Source of the DNA: Collinsella aerofaciens
Lineage (GTDB): Bacteria > Actinomycetota > Coriobacteriia > Coriobacteriales > Coriobacteriaceae
Length of the DNA: 64,000 bases
Assembly (NCBI RefSeq): GCF_018785245.1
Contig: NZ_WQPL01000004.1
Span: forward strand, 1 to 64,000
Direction of reading: 5' to 3'
In this document: positions 18,980 to 27,968 of the stretch, one piece after another
Layout of the letters: each line of letters starts with the position of its first letter
Numbering within the stretch: the first letter of the stretch is position 1
Position numbers and translations under genes: made by a program
The notes under the pieces: generated by a model
Databases searched by the model: none
Seen by the model: only the letters and a program-made list of their open reading frames with translations
What the model was told of the DNA's origin: nothing

Positions 18980-20433
18980 CGAGCAATCGCCTTCTCAACG
19001 CACGCAACGAGCGTCGACGCCGCCGTCTCGATATCGCGGTCGCCCACAAGCGTACGGACGTCAAACAAAATGCGATCGTGCGAGGTTCGCGTGACGACCG
19101 GCGTGTCGAAGTCCTGAACAAGCGAGCGCTTGAGCGCGTCGACCGTCAGGCGCTCGTCAACAAGACGCACGGCCACGCACATCGTGGGCAGCTCCACGGT
19201 AGGCAGCGAACCGCCACCGGGCGTCGAGGACTCCTCGACAATCTCCAGCTCAACGGCGCACGGGCAACCGGCCTTATCGAGCCCGGCGACCATACAATCG
19301 CGCAGCTTGCGGGCACGACGCTCCAGATGAGCCTGCGGAAGCGTGAGCATGCTGAGCACCGGAATATCGCGATGGGCGACATCAGCGCCGTCCATGTAGA
19401 TACGCAGCGTGGCCTCGAGCGCCGTGAGCGCCAATTTACCCGGGCGCAGGGCACGCATAAGCGGATGTGACCCACAGGCCTGGACCAGGTCACGGCGGCC
19501 CATGATGATGCCCGCCTGCGCCGCGCCCAGCAGCTTATCGCCCGAGCACGACACGATATCGAGCCCAGCGGCAACCGAGGTCGGCGTGGTCTCCTCGCCG
19601 CCGCGAACCAGGATGTCGTCGGGTAGCAGCGCGCCCGAGCCCTGGTCCTCGTAGAACAGCAGGCCGTGCCTATGGGCCAGCGCGGCAAGCTCCTTGGAGC
19701 TCACTTCCTCATGAAAGCCCTCGATGCGATAGTTGGATGGGTGAACCTTCAAGATCATCGCCGTATCGGGCGTGATGGCGCGCTCGTAATCGGCAAGGTG
19801 CGTGCGGTTGGTGGCACCGACCTCGACAAGCTTGGCACCCGAGGCTTCCATGACATCGGGGATGCGGAAGCTGCCGCCGATTTCGACGAGCTCGCCGCGG
19901 CTCACAATGACCTCTTTGCCCGCAGCGTGAGTGGCAAGCACCAGCAGCACCGCGGCGGCATTGTTGTTGACGACCAGCGCATCCTCGGCACCGGTGAGCG
20001 AGCGGATAAGTTGCGCGGCGTGCTCCTTGCGCGACCCGCGCGAACAGGTGTCGACGCTGTACTCGAGCGTGCTATACCCGCGCGCAACCTCGGCCACGGC
20101 CTTGGCGGCCGATTCCGCGAGCGGGGCGCGACCAAGGTTGGTATGGATGACCACACCCGTGGCGTTGACGGCGGGGCGCAGGCTCGGCAGCGCGGAGCGG
20201 TGCGCACGCCACTCGATGGCCGAAGCCAGGTCACGCTTAGAGCGCGGGACGGCGCCGGCGCGAATGGCGGCGCGCTCCTCGTCGAGCTCGGCCGTGACGG
20301 CGGCATGCACCACCGCGTCGCAGGTCTCCCCCACCGCCTTCACAACCGGCCACTCTGCGAGCAGCTCGTTGACGGAGGGAATGGCGCGCAGACGGGCGCG
20401 CACCTCATCGGACATGTTCTGGCTATCGCTCAT
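18976..20433 (-). CDS. selA: L-seryl-tRNA(Sec) selenium transferase
   Basis: SelA (485 residues) converts Ser-tRNA-Sec to Sec-tRNA-Sec using selenophosphate and PLP. The PLP lysine is in SCSGDKLLGAAQAGI, and the N-terminal domain RLRAIPSVNELL matches the family's SelA N-terminal motif. VIHTNLGRAPLAESA and YEDQGSGALL are also characteristic. AAAGG precedes the ATG. It follows the orphan molybdopterin oxidoreductase with a short gap and overlaps selB. Confidence 0.96.
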   Translation of the reverse strand: MSDSQNMSDEVRARLRAIPSVNELLAEWPVVKAVGETCDAVVHAAVTAELDEERAAIRAGAVPRSKRDLASAIEWRAHRSALPSLRPAVNATGVVIHTNLGRAPLAESAAKAVAEVARGYSTLEYSVDTCSRGSRKEHAAQLIRSLTGAEDALVVNNNAAAVLLVLATHAAGKEVIVSRGELVEIGGSFRIPDVMEASGAKLVEVGATNRTHLADYERAITPDTAMILKVHPSNYRIEGFHEEVSSKELAALAHRHGLLFYEDQGSGALLPDDILVRGGEETTPTSVAAGLDIVSCSGDKLLGAAQAGIIMGRRDLVQACGSHPLMRALRPGKLALTALEATLRIYMDGADVAHRDIPVLSMLTLPQAHLERRARKLRDCMVAGLDKAGCPCAVELEIVEESSTPGGGSLPTVELPTMCVAVRLVDERLTVDALKRSLVQDFDTPVVTRTSHDRILFDVRTLVGDRDIETAASTLVACVEKAIAR

Positions 20434-20485
20434 GTGCAGCCTTTCAAAAGAAACGTGGATCAGTCGAATACATCAGCTGAGTCAA

Positions 20486-22603
20486 TTACTCGTCATTATC
20501 CCCGCGCGCGACAATCTTTTCCACGCGAACGGCGTTTTCCTGGGTGAGCGCAGCACCCGTCAACGGGTCCCAACGTAACGGCGTATGGTCGAGCGGGCCC
20601 ACGCCCAAGGCTTGAGCGCCACCGGCGTCGGCGCCAAACGAACGCCCACCGGGAGCGGCCGAGGTGAAGATGCACGCCGGATGCAGATAGGGCGTCGTCT
20701 CCACGCGAACGAGGTCGCGGCCCATGTCGCTCACGAGTTCCACGACCTCGCCATTGGCGATACCCATGTGTGCGGCAACATCGGCATTCATCTGCACGGC
20801 GTCCAAGTCCGACCCCACCTCGGCGGCACCTTGGGCCGCAAGCCTTCGCGAGGTATGCGACTCAAAGGGTCGATTGCCGCTAATGAGGCGAAACATCCCC
20901 GGGCCGGGCTCCACCATGGGCGCGATCCAGTCGGGCACACGGCCCAAACCGGCACGCTCCCACACGCTGCTTGCCAGCTCTATCTTGCCGCCGTCCAGCG
21001 GAATCACGGGCTCGCCCGTACGCGGCGGCAGCGGCACGTCCGTATCGGCCCAACCGCGCTCCTTGAGCTCGTCCAGATCAATCCCAAACGGCGCCACCTG
21101 GGCCGCCGCCAGGTCGTCCGGCGAAAAGTCGAAGTACTCGCCCACGCCGCAGGCCGCAGTCAACCCGGCAAAGATCTCCCGCCCCGGTCGCGTGTCGTCA
21201 TGTAACACGGGCAGCACGGCATTGCGGTAGAACACGCGCGCGTCGTTGCGGCCCACGACCGTACCCACGCCGCGGTCGGCCTCCAGATACGTCACATCGG
21301 GCAGCACGAAGTCGGAAGCGCGCGCCGTCTCGGACCAGCGAATATCGATTGTCACGAGCAAGTCGAGCTGCTGCAAGATACCCAACCAAGCCTGCGCATT
21401 GCCATAACCCGCACCGGGGTTACTGGCATAGACGATGAGCCCACGCAAATCGCCGGCCAGAATCGACTGACCGATGGTCGTACACAGGCCGCGCACCGGA
21501 TCGACGAGCGGATAGCGCTCGGACCCCAACTTAGGCTCGCGCGGCACCGGCGGCGTCGCAAAGCGCGTGGGATCAAGGTCGCCCAATACAAGCGGCGTCT
21601 GTGGATTGAGCGCGCCGCCCGCATGTCCAATACAGCCCAGCAGCACATCGACCAAGCAGATAGCGCGCGCGGTCTGGGTGCTATTGGCATACGCGATACC
21701 GATGCCACCATGAAAGCCAGCGTCCACCACTGCAGCAGGCGCCGCGGCAGCCAAATCGCGCGCCGTCGCGACAATCTCTGCGGCCGGCACGTCGCACATC
21801 GACTCGGCCCACTCGGGCATCCAAGCACGGGCCGCCTGCGCCAGCTCGTCAAACCCTGTGGTGTAGCGGGCGACAAACTCGCGGTCGTACAAGTCCTCGG
21901 CAATGAGAACATGTGCAATGCCAAGCAGCAACGCCAGATCGCATCCGGGACGCACACGCAGCCAGCGGTCAGCAAGCGCGGCCGAGCCGCTGCGCCGGGG
22001 GTCGACCACGATAATCTTCGCCCCACGGCGACGGGCATCGTTGAGCGCATCAACGGCCCCCATCGTCGACGAATCGACGATGGAACGCCCCAGGTACATA
22101 ATGCAATCGGTATGCGCCAGGTCGGAGGCGGGACTATAACCCAGGCTGTGCTCCCAACCCGTAAGTCGGCTTACCTCGCAGGCACCGTCGGCGCCGTACA
22201 CGTTGGGCGAACCCAGCGCGTGCATAAAGCGATACGCCCAGTAGCGGTCGAACGAGGGCACGCCGAGTGTCATGCCCAGCGCACGAGGCCCGCGCTCGTC
22301 AACAATCCCCAAAAGGCGCGCTGCAATCTGCGCGAACGCCTCGTCCCACGAAATCGCATCAAACCCCGAGCCATCAGCTCGGCGGCGCATGGGATGCAAA
22401 ATCCGGTCGCGCTCGTCAAACGGCATGTCCAAGCGATGGCGCCCGCGGGCGCACAGGGCACGCGCCGCGCACGGATGCCCCGGCACCGGCAGCTCGGCCA
22501 CCACGCGACCGTCCTCAACGCGTGCCGCGAAGGCACAATCGGCATAGCATCCCCCGCATGTGGTCACCACGGCGCGACCGTCACGCTTCACAGCAGATGC
22601 CAT
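20486..22603 (-). CDS. Orphan molybdopterin-dependent oxidoreductase (DMSO reductase superfamily)
   Basis: The product (705 residues from ATG 22603, AAAGGGG upstream) has a 4Fe-4S motif C16, C19, C23, C51, the bis-MGD domains and a C-terminal aspartate-decarboxylase-like domain (about 575-705). The likely Mo ligand is C142 in GADGACEVSR, a cysteine rather than Sec, resembling polysulfide/thiosulfate reductase catalytic subunits. No Tat signal is visible, so it is probably cytoplasmic. No partner ferredoxin or membrane anchor is adjacent; it sits between the focA terminator and selA, and its stop is 50 bases from selA. It could be a second formate dehydrogenase-like or sulfur-compound reductase; substrate unknown. 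Confidence 0.8.
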   Translation of the reverse strand: MASAVKRDGRAVVTTCGGCYADCAFAARVEDGRVVAELPVPGHPCAARALCARGRHRLDMPFDERDRILHPMRRRADGSGFDAISWDEAFAQIAARLLGIVDERGPRALGMTLGVPSFDRYWAYRFMHALGSPNVYGADGACEVSRLTGWEHSLGYSPASDLAHTDCIMYLGRSIVDSSTMGAVDALNDARRRGAKIIVVDPRRSGSAALADRWLRVRPGCDLALLLGIAHVLIAEDLYDREFVARYTTGFDELAQAARAWMPEWAESMCDVPAAEIVATARDLAAAAPAAVVDAGFHGGIGIAYANSTQTARAICLVDVLLGCIGHAGGALNPQTPLVLGDLDPTRFATPPVPREPKLGSERYPLVDPVRGLCTTIGQSILAGDLRGLIVYASNPGAGYGNAQAWLGILQQLDLLVTIDIRWSETARASDFVLPDVTYLEADRGVGTVVGRNDARVFYRNAVLPVLHDDTRPGREIFAGLTAACGVGEYFDFSPDDLAAAQVAPFGIDLDELKERGWADTDVPLPPRTGEPVIPLDGGKIELASSVWERAGLGRVPDWIAPMVEPGPGMFRLISGNRPFESHTSRRLAAQGAAEVGSDLDAVQMNADVAAHMGIANGEVVELVSDMGRDLVRVETTPYLHPACIFTSAAPGGRSFGADAGGAQALGVGPLDHTPLRWDPLTGAALTQENAVRVEKIVARGDNDE

Positions 22604-22667
22604 CTCGATTACCCCTTTCATCAGCCAAACACAACAGGCCAAAAGCCCGGCAACGAGCCCCAGGCCC

Positions 22668-22703
22668 AAAAAGCCTCCCGCACGGCAACGCCCTGCGGGA
22701 GGC
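22668..22703 (-). terminator. Terminator at the end of the formate hydrogenlyase operon
   Basis: A perfect 10-bp stem, GCCTCCCGCA / TGCGGGAGGC, with an 11-base loop is followed on the minus strand by TTTTTGG. It lies 23 bases past the focA stop and separates the operon from the orphan oxidoreductase and selAB. Confidence 0.9.
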
Positions 22704-22725
22704 CCAACGTCAAACAGACGGTACC

Positions 22726-23565
22726 TTACGCCTCGGACTTCTTGGCGTAGATAAACCAGTAGCCGAGCGCGATCAGAACCGCACCGCCCACGATGTTGCC
22801 CAGCGTGGCGGCAGAGAGGTTAAACGCAATGCCCGCGACGTTGAGTGCATCGGCGCCAGCAACGTCGGCACCATAGCCGCACGCGTGCATCACGGCACCC
22901 ATGGGCAAAAAGTACATGTTGGCAACGCAGTGCTCAAAACCGCAGGCCACAAAGGCGGCGATGGGCAGCAGAATGCCCACAACCTTATCGACCACGGTCT
23001 TGCCGGCGGTACCGATCCACACGGCCAGGCACACAAAGATGTTGCACAAGATGCCGCGGAAGAAGATCGTCACCCAGTCGATCGTCACCTTGCCGGCGGC
23101 GACGCTCACCATGGAATTGGCGACCGCCTCGCCGTTGAGCTTGTAAATGCCGGCCATGTACACCAAATAGACGATGAACAGGGCACCGACAAAGTTACCG
23201 ACCCATACGACGACCCAGGCCTTGAGCATCTGGACCAGGGTGATCCTTTTGCTCTTGAGCGCGCAGACCATAAGCGAATTGCCGGTAAACAGCTCGGCGC
23301 CGCACACCAGCACCAGCACCAGGCCCAGGCAAAAGCACAGGCCGCCCACGACGCGCTGGGCACCCCAGCCCAGCGTGCTGTCGCTCAAAAACACCGTAAA
23401 GAACAGGCCGCCGAAGGCGATGAACGCGCCGGCGAACATTGCCAACAGAAAGGCCTTAGCGACCGGCAGGTTAGCCTTGGTCACGCCGGCGGCCTCGGTC
23501 TTGGCCTCGATCGCGGCGGGCGCCAGGCAATCGGGAGCGGGGTACTCCACCTTGGAATCTGCCAT
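22726..23565 (-). CDS. focA: Formate/nitrite transporter family channel
   Basis: FocA (279 residues) is an inner-membrane pentameric channel for formate. Six hydrophobic helices are visible, with the pore histidine in GFEHCVANMYFLP and the family motif GNFVGALFIVYL. The ATG at 23565 (MADSKVEYP) is chosen over an upstream in-frame start because the extension lacks a ribosome site. As last gene of the hydrogenlyase operon it most likely imports formate for FdhF or exports it, as FocA/FocB do beside hyc/hyf in enterobacteria. Confidence 0.92.
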   Translation of the reverse strand: MADSKVEYPAPDCLAPAAIEAKTEAAGVTKANLPVAKAFLLAMFAGAFIAFGGLFFTVFLSDSTLGWGAQRVVGGLCFCLGLVLVLVCGAELFTGNSLMVCALKSKRITLVQMLKAWVVVWVGNFVGALFIVYLVYMAGIYKLNGEAVANSMVSVAAGKVTIDWVTIFFRGILCNIFVCLAVWIGTAGKTVVDKVVGILLPIAAFVACGFEHCVANMYFLPMGAVMHACGYGADVAGADALNVAGIAFNLSAATLGNIVGGAVLIALGYWFIYAKKSEA

Positions 23566-23604
23566 GTCAATCACTTCTTTCCTATTCAGCAGAGGCAAGC
23601 GCTG

Positions 23605-24108
23605 CTATAGCTCCTGCCCCAAGCGGACAAAGTGGGAAAAGTCGTTGGCGGCCACGGCGTCGTACACGGCGTCGACGGCCTCAAAGACCTCCGGGGACAT
23701 GGGGTTATAGAACTCCGTATCGCCCGGCTGAATCCCTATGAAGACGATATCTTCGCACGATTGCTCAATCTCTTCGATCAGAATCGATAAAGGAAGCGAA
23801 TGCGTGGTGAACATCGACTTACGGGCCACATCGCGCTTGTCGAGCAAACGGATGGACCCGACGGGCAGCGCCATATCGGCGGCATCGACCAAGACCAGAC
23901 GCGGCGGACGCTCGCGCTTGACCTCGATGATGTCGTCCTCGGGCGTCTGACCGCCGTCGATGGTGTACCAGCCGGCGATGGGCGCGTCCTCCATCTTCTT
24001 GGAGAGCACGGGGCCGGCGGCATCGTCGGCACGCAGCACGCTTCCCGCCGTGAGCACGATACCCGCAAACGGGGCGCCGTTCACACGACCATCCACAACG
24101 CGACCCAT
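23605..24108 (-). CDS. hycI: Hydrogenase maturation protease for HycE
   Basis: HycI (167 residues) is the nickel-dependent endopeptidase that trims the C-terminal tail of the large subunit after NiFe insertion. It matches the enterobacterial protein in DDAAGPVL near residue 28, DGGQTPEDDI, LVDAADM and TTHSLPLSILI, which supply the expected Asp/Asp/His nickel ligands, and in GIQPGDTEFYNPMS. The start overlaps the hycH stop by one base (TAATG). Its substrate tail is visible at the end of HycE. Confidence 0.9.
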   Translation of the reverse strand: MGRVVDGRVNGAPFAGIVLTAGSVLRADDAAGPVLSKKMEDAPIAGWYTIDGGQTPEDDIIEVKRERPPRLVLVDAADMALPVGSIRLLDKRDVARKSMFTTHSLPLSILIEEIEQSCEDIVFIGIQPGDTEFYNPMSPEVFEAVDAVYDAVAANDFSHFVRLGQEL

Positions 24109-24689
24109 TACTGCAACCTTCCCGTCAGATACACGCCCGACACATCGCGCACGCGCTCAACCAGATCGCGGAACTTCATCAGAAACGCGACTTGCTGGGC
24201 ATGCAGGCCAAAGTCGTCGTCGAACACCGAGATGCCGGCCTTGGCCGACCCGCGAAAACCGCGCTCGTCGAGCAGCGTGTCGCAGGCCTCGAGCAGCGAC
24301 GGCACCGCCGCCTTGTCGAGCTGGCACTCGCCAAAGAAACGGATGGCCTCGAACTTGGTCTTGGCCTCCCCCTCCGGCAGCGCGTCGACGAGCGAATAGA
24401 ACACATCCACCGGCACCGACAGGCGCGGCTCAAAGCAGTCGAGCACGCCGGTGTGGTGGCCCACGGCGAGCGTGTAGTACAGTACGTCGCAGGCCTCCTG
24501 GGGAACGTCTTCCTCGGTCTCCACAAACTTACGCGTGAGCTCGTAAAAGACCACCTGGTCGGGCGCATGACCCAGGCAGGGGTCGGCGACGCCCTCGGCG
24601 GCCTCGTCGCTTGCGCGCGAGGCATCGCCAAAGGAGCCGCCGAGCATGCCGGGACCCGCAAAGTAACCAGAGCGGTCCGTGAGCTCCAT
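24108..24689 (-). CDS. hycH: Formate hydrogenlyase maturation protein HycH
   Basis: The core (about residues 45-193) matches enterobacterial HycH: VVFYELTRKFVETEEDVPQEA, YYTLAVGHHTGVLDCFE and the final VYLTGRL. HycH is needed for assembly of the hydrogenlyase, probably acting as a chaperone for HycE precursor. At 193 residues it is about 55 longer than the E. coli protein; the N-terminal extension is Gly/Ala/Asp-rich and of unknown role. The ATG follows the hycG stop directly, with GGAGGTCG before it. Confidence 0.85.
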   Translation of the reverse strand: MELTDRSGYFAGPGMLGGSFGDASRASDEAAEGVADPCLGHAPDQVVFYELTRKFVETEEDVPQEACDVLYYTLAVGHHTGVLDCFEPRLSVPVDVFYSLVDALPEGEAKTKFEAIRFFGECQLDKAAVPSLLEACDTLLDERGFRGSAKAGISVFDDDFGLHAQQVAFLMKFRDLVERVRDVSGVYLTGRLQ

Positions 24690-25472
24690 CTAGCGACCTC
24701 CGGCCAGCACCAGATCCTGCAGCGCCGAGTAGACCTCGACGCGGCGCGGATCGTCCTGCTTGTCGATGAGCAGCGCCATGGCACCGCGGATATCGCCCTT
24801 GGGCGCGCCCTCGAGCGTATCCATAAACTCGTTGGCCAGGTCGCGGCCGTAACGGTAGCCGCTCATGGCGCGAGCTTCGCGCTCGATGGCAACGCGCAGC
24901 TTGTACGGCACGCCGGGGTGCAGGATATCGGCCTGCTCGCCGGCAGCCTCCACCGTGGTCTCGGCATGGAGCTTTTGGTCCAGCAGACCGAGCGCCATGG
25001 CAAAGCCGTAGACGGTCTGCGCGGGGCTGGGCGGGCAGCCGGGGATGTAGACATCGACCGGCAGAATCTTATCCGTGCCGCCCCAGACGCAGTAGTTGTC
25101 GTAGAAGATGCCGCCGGTGCAGCCGCACGCGCCATAGGACACCACGATCTTGGGATCGGGTGCGGCCTCAAACGCGCGCAGGGCCGGCATGCGCATGGCA
25201 CGCGTCACGGCGCCGGTGTACAGCAGCACATCGGCGTGACGGGGCGAGGGCACGACCTTGATGCCAAAGCGCTCGACGTCAAAGACGGGCGTGATGGAAC
25301 CGAAGATCTCGATCTCGCAGCCGTTGCAGCCGCCGCAGTCGACACGGTAGACGTACACCGAGCGCTTGATCTTCTTAAGAAGGGTCGCCTTGGCCTTCTC
25401 GATGCTCTCGTCGAGCTCGATCTTGGTCGGGCGGTACTGAAGCCGCTCGGGCAAAAGCGTGGGTTCGGCCAT
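24690..25472 (-). CDS. hycG: [NiFe] hydrogenase small subunit (group 4, NuoB-like)
   Basis: HycG/HyfI (260 residues) holds the proximal 4Fe-4S cluster next to the NiFe site. Ligand motifs are CGGCNGCEIE (near residue 46), GACGCTGG and GCPPSP. It lacks a signal peptide, as in cytoplasm-facing group 4 enzymes. The C-terminal 80 residues are longer than usual for NuoB-like subunits and Arg/Glu-rich. GGAGGAG precedes its ATG. It follows hyfH by only 2 bases. Confidence 0.92.
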   Translation of the reverse strand: MAEPTLLPERLQYRPTKIELDESIEKAKATLLKKIKRSVYVYRVDCGGCNGCEIEIFGSITPVFDVERFGIKVVPSPRHADVLLYTGAVTRAMRMPALRAFEAAPDPKIVVSYGACGCTGGIFYDNYCVWGGTDKILPVDVYIPGCPPSPAQTVYGFAMALGLLDQKLHAETTVEAAGEQADILHPGVPYKLRVAIEREARAMSGYRYGRDLANEFMDTLEGAPKGDIRGAMALLIDKQDDPRRVEVYSALQDLVLAGGR

Positions 25473-25474
25473 GG

Positions 25475-26191
25475 TTACTCCTCCTTCGTTTCAAAATCCA
25501 TGATGATGCCCTCGACCGGTGCAGGACCGGCGGGAATCTCGGGCGCATCGGGGTTGAGCTCGCGGTCGATATACTCCGGGTTCACGCCGTGGCCGCCCAG
25601 ATACTCCATGCCGGGGCCCTGGGGCTCACCGGACGCAAGCGTCTCGTTGGCAGCCATGCCATGAGCGTTGCCGGTCTTTACGGCCGAGGCGGCGCGCAGG
25701 GCGTCGAGCTCGCGCTTGCACTCCTGGCACATACCGACGGTACGGGCAGCCTGCTCGGCCTCCATGCCGCCGGCCTTTTGCAGCAGGCGCTTTGCGTAGT
25801 CGATCTCCTTGTGCGGGGCAAACGGCTTGCCGCAGCGCGAGCAGTGCTCGAGCGTATAGACGCTCTTGCTGGTGAGGTCGTCCTTGCTCATGACGGCCAG
25901 CTCAAACTCCTCGGTGAGCTTGATGGCCTCCATGGGGCAGGCTTCCTCACAACGGCCGCAAAAGATGCAGCGGCCGTAGTCGATCGACCAGGTGATGGTA
26001 TCGGCCGCAAGGTCGGTGTCCATGCGAATGGCATCGGCCGGGCACGCCACGCCGCAGGCACCGCAGGCGATGCAGAGCTCGGCATTGTGCTCGGGCTTGC
26101 CGCGCATGTCCTTGTTGGTGGGAAACGGCGCAAACGGGTACTTGACCGTCGCGTCGCCGGCCTTGGCGTTAACCTTCCAAAGCTTCAGCAT
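25475..26191 (-). CDS. hyfH: Hydrogenase ferredoxin-like subunit (two 4Fe-4S, NuoI-like)
   Basis: HycF/HyfH (238 residues) relays electrons between HycB and HycG. Two classical clusters are visible: CIACGACGVACP and CIFCGRCEEACP, in the first 100 residues. Beyond residue 105 is a C-terminal region with additional CSRCGK and CQECK pairs that could bind zinc or another cluster. Start at ATG 26191 (MLKLWK), with AGGAGG about 10 bases upstream inside the end of hycE; the start overlaps the hycE stop region. Confidence 0.9.
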   Translation of the reverse strand: MLKLWKVNAKAGDATVKYPFAPFPTNKDMRGKPEHNAELCIACGACGVACPADAIRMDTDLAADTITWSIDYGRCIFCGRCEEACPMEAIKLTEEFELAVMSKDDLTSKSVYTLEHCSRCGKPFAPHKEIDYAKRLLQKAGGMEAEQAARTVGMCQECKRELDALRAASAVKTGNAHGMAANETLASGEPQGPGMEYLGGHGVNPEYIDRELNPDAPEIPAGPAPVEGIIMDFETKEE

Positions 26192-26192
26192 A

Positions 26193-27965
26193 TTAGAGTG
26201 CCTCCTCATCGAGCGGAGCGGCTATGGTGCCCTCGCCCGCAAGCGGCGACTTGTCGCGCCAGACGTTCTCGAACTGCTCCTTGTCGAGCACGTGGTCGCG
26301 CTTGGCGGCGACATCGGTCACCGTCACGCGGTCGGTGCAGGAGTAGCACGGGTCGAGCGAGCCGACGATCAGCGCCGCGTCGCCCACAGTGTTGCCGCGG
26401 AACATGTAGCGCAGGACCGGCCAGTTGCTGTACGTGGCGGCCTTGGCGCGCCAGCGGTAGCACTTCTGGTTGTTGCCGAGCATCGCCCAGTGCACATCCT
26501 CGCCGCGCGGCGCCTCGGTGGCACCGATGGCGTACTTGTGCGGGGTGTACTCCCAATCCGTGGTGAGGATGGGGCCCGACGGGCAGTTCTCGAGCATGGT
26601 CTCGATCATATCGATCGAATCGTAGACCTCCTGGATGCGGACGGCGGTGCGGCCGAAGGCATCGCAGGTGTCAGCCGTAGCGGCATGCATCTTTTGGACG
26701 TCCGAATCGGCGTAGCCGTCGAAGGTATGGTCAAAGCGCACGTCGCGGGCATAGCCCGAGCCACGCATGAGCGGGCCGACCGGCGAGAAGTCACGTGCGA
26801 TCTTGCGGTCCAGAATGCCGATACCGCTCGTACGCTCGATAAAGTTGGGCGTGGAGAGCAGCACGTCGACGAGTTCTTGAACCTCGGAGCGCAGCTGGTG
26901 GATGGTCGTGAGCGTGGAAAGTTTCTGCTCGGCCAAAATGTCGCGACGCACGCCGCCGATCACGTTGAGGCCGTAGGTCTTGCGGTGACCGGAGAGCTTC
27001 TCGGCCAGGTCCATGGACTTCTCGCGAACGCGGAAGAACTGCTGGAAGCCGGAATCGAAGCCGGTGTAGTGCGATGCGAGGCCAATGTTGAGCAGGTGCG
27101 AGTGCAGGCGCTCGACCTCGAGCATGATGGCGCGGATGTACTGTGCGCGCGGCGGGACGTGAATGCCCTGGGCGCGCTCGACAGCCTCGGCGTAGGCCAC
27201 CGAGTGGGCGCAGCCGCAGATACCGCAGATACGGTCGGCAAGGAACGTCACGGCGTCATAGTTCAGGCGCGTCTCGGCGACCTTCTCCATACCGCGATGC
27301 ACGTAGAACAGGCGGTAGTCGGCATCGACGATCGTCTCGCCCTCCACGAACAGGCGGAAGTGGCCGGGCTCGTCGGAGGTGATGTGCAGCGGTCCCATGG
27401 GGACGAGCGTGGTCTCCTTGCCCTTGGTGTCGGCCAGGAATTCGTAGTTTTCCATGTCGCTCGCGGGGGCGGGGCGGAAACGGTAATCCATCGAATCCTT
27501 GCGCAACGGGTACAGCCCACTGGGCCAATCGTCGGGAAGCACCAGGCGACGGCGATCGGGCAGACCCTCGGGAATCAGGCCGAACATATCGCGCAGCTCG
27601 CGCTCGCCCCACACGCAGGCGGGGACGAACGGGGTCACGCTCGGGAACGTCATCTTGGCGGGGTCGACCTCGGCGCGGACGGTCACCCAGCCGGGGTCCT
27701 CGCCCTCCATGGAAATGACGTAGTACACGGCGTAGCGACCGCACAGGCTGCGCTCATCGTTGCCGATGATCACGGGAATCCAGCCGTAGCGCTCGTAGTA
27801 CAGGTAGTGGACGGCCTCGGGCAGCTTGTCCTGCTTGACGGTAATCGTCAGCTGGTCCTCACACTGCCACTCGACCTTTTCGATGCAGCCCGGAACGGCG
27901 CGGCGCAGGGCCTCGACATGGCTCTCGCAGCGACGGGCATACACCTTGTTCTCAGTTTCAATCAT
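26193..27965 (-). CDS. hycE: [NiFe] hydrogenase large subunit, group 4a (HycE/HyfG type)
   Basis: The H2-evolving catalytic subunit has 590 residues. The N-terminal NuoC-like domain (1-about 170) contains VWGERELRDMFGL; the NuoD-like catalytic domain carries NiFe ligands C247 and C250 in RICGICGCAHS and C540 and C543 in DPCYSCTDR. The 44 residues after R546 are the tail expected to be removed by HycI. The pattern is the same as in the enterobacterial formate hydrogenlyase, so electrons should come from formate. Ribosome site GGTGGAG precedes the ATG; it follows hyfF by 3 bases. Confidence 0.95.
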   Translation of the reverse strand: MIETENKVYARRCESHVEALRRAVPGCIEKVEWQCEDQLTITVKQDKLPEAVHYLYYERYGWIPVIIGNDERSLCGRYAVYYVISMEGEDPGWVTVRAEVDPAKMTFPSVTPFVPACVWGERELRDMFGLIPEGLPDRRRLVLPDDWPSGLYPLRKDSMDYRFRPAPASDMENYEFLADTKGKETTLVPMGPLHITSDEPGHFRLFVEGETIVDADYRLFYVHRGMEKVAETRLNYDAVTFLADRICGICGCAHSVAYAEAVERAQGIHVPPRAQYIRAIMLEVERLHSHLLNIGLASHYTGFDSGFQQFFRVREKSMDLAEKLSGHRKTYGLNVIGGVRRDILAEQKLSTLTTIHQLRSEVQELVDVLLSTPNFIERTSGIGILDRKIARDFSPVGPLMRGSGYARDVRFDHTFDGYADSDVQKMHAATADTCDAFGRTAVRIQEVYDSIDMIETMLENCPSGPILTTDWEYTPHKYAIGATEAPRGEDVHWAMLGNNQKCYRWRAKAATYSNWPVLRYMFRGNTVGDAALIVGSLDPCYSCTDRVTVTDVAAKRDHVLDKEQFENVWRDKSPLAGEGTIAAPLDEEAL

Positions 27966-27968
27966 TCG

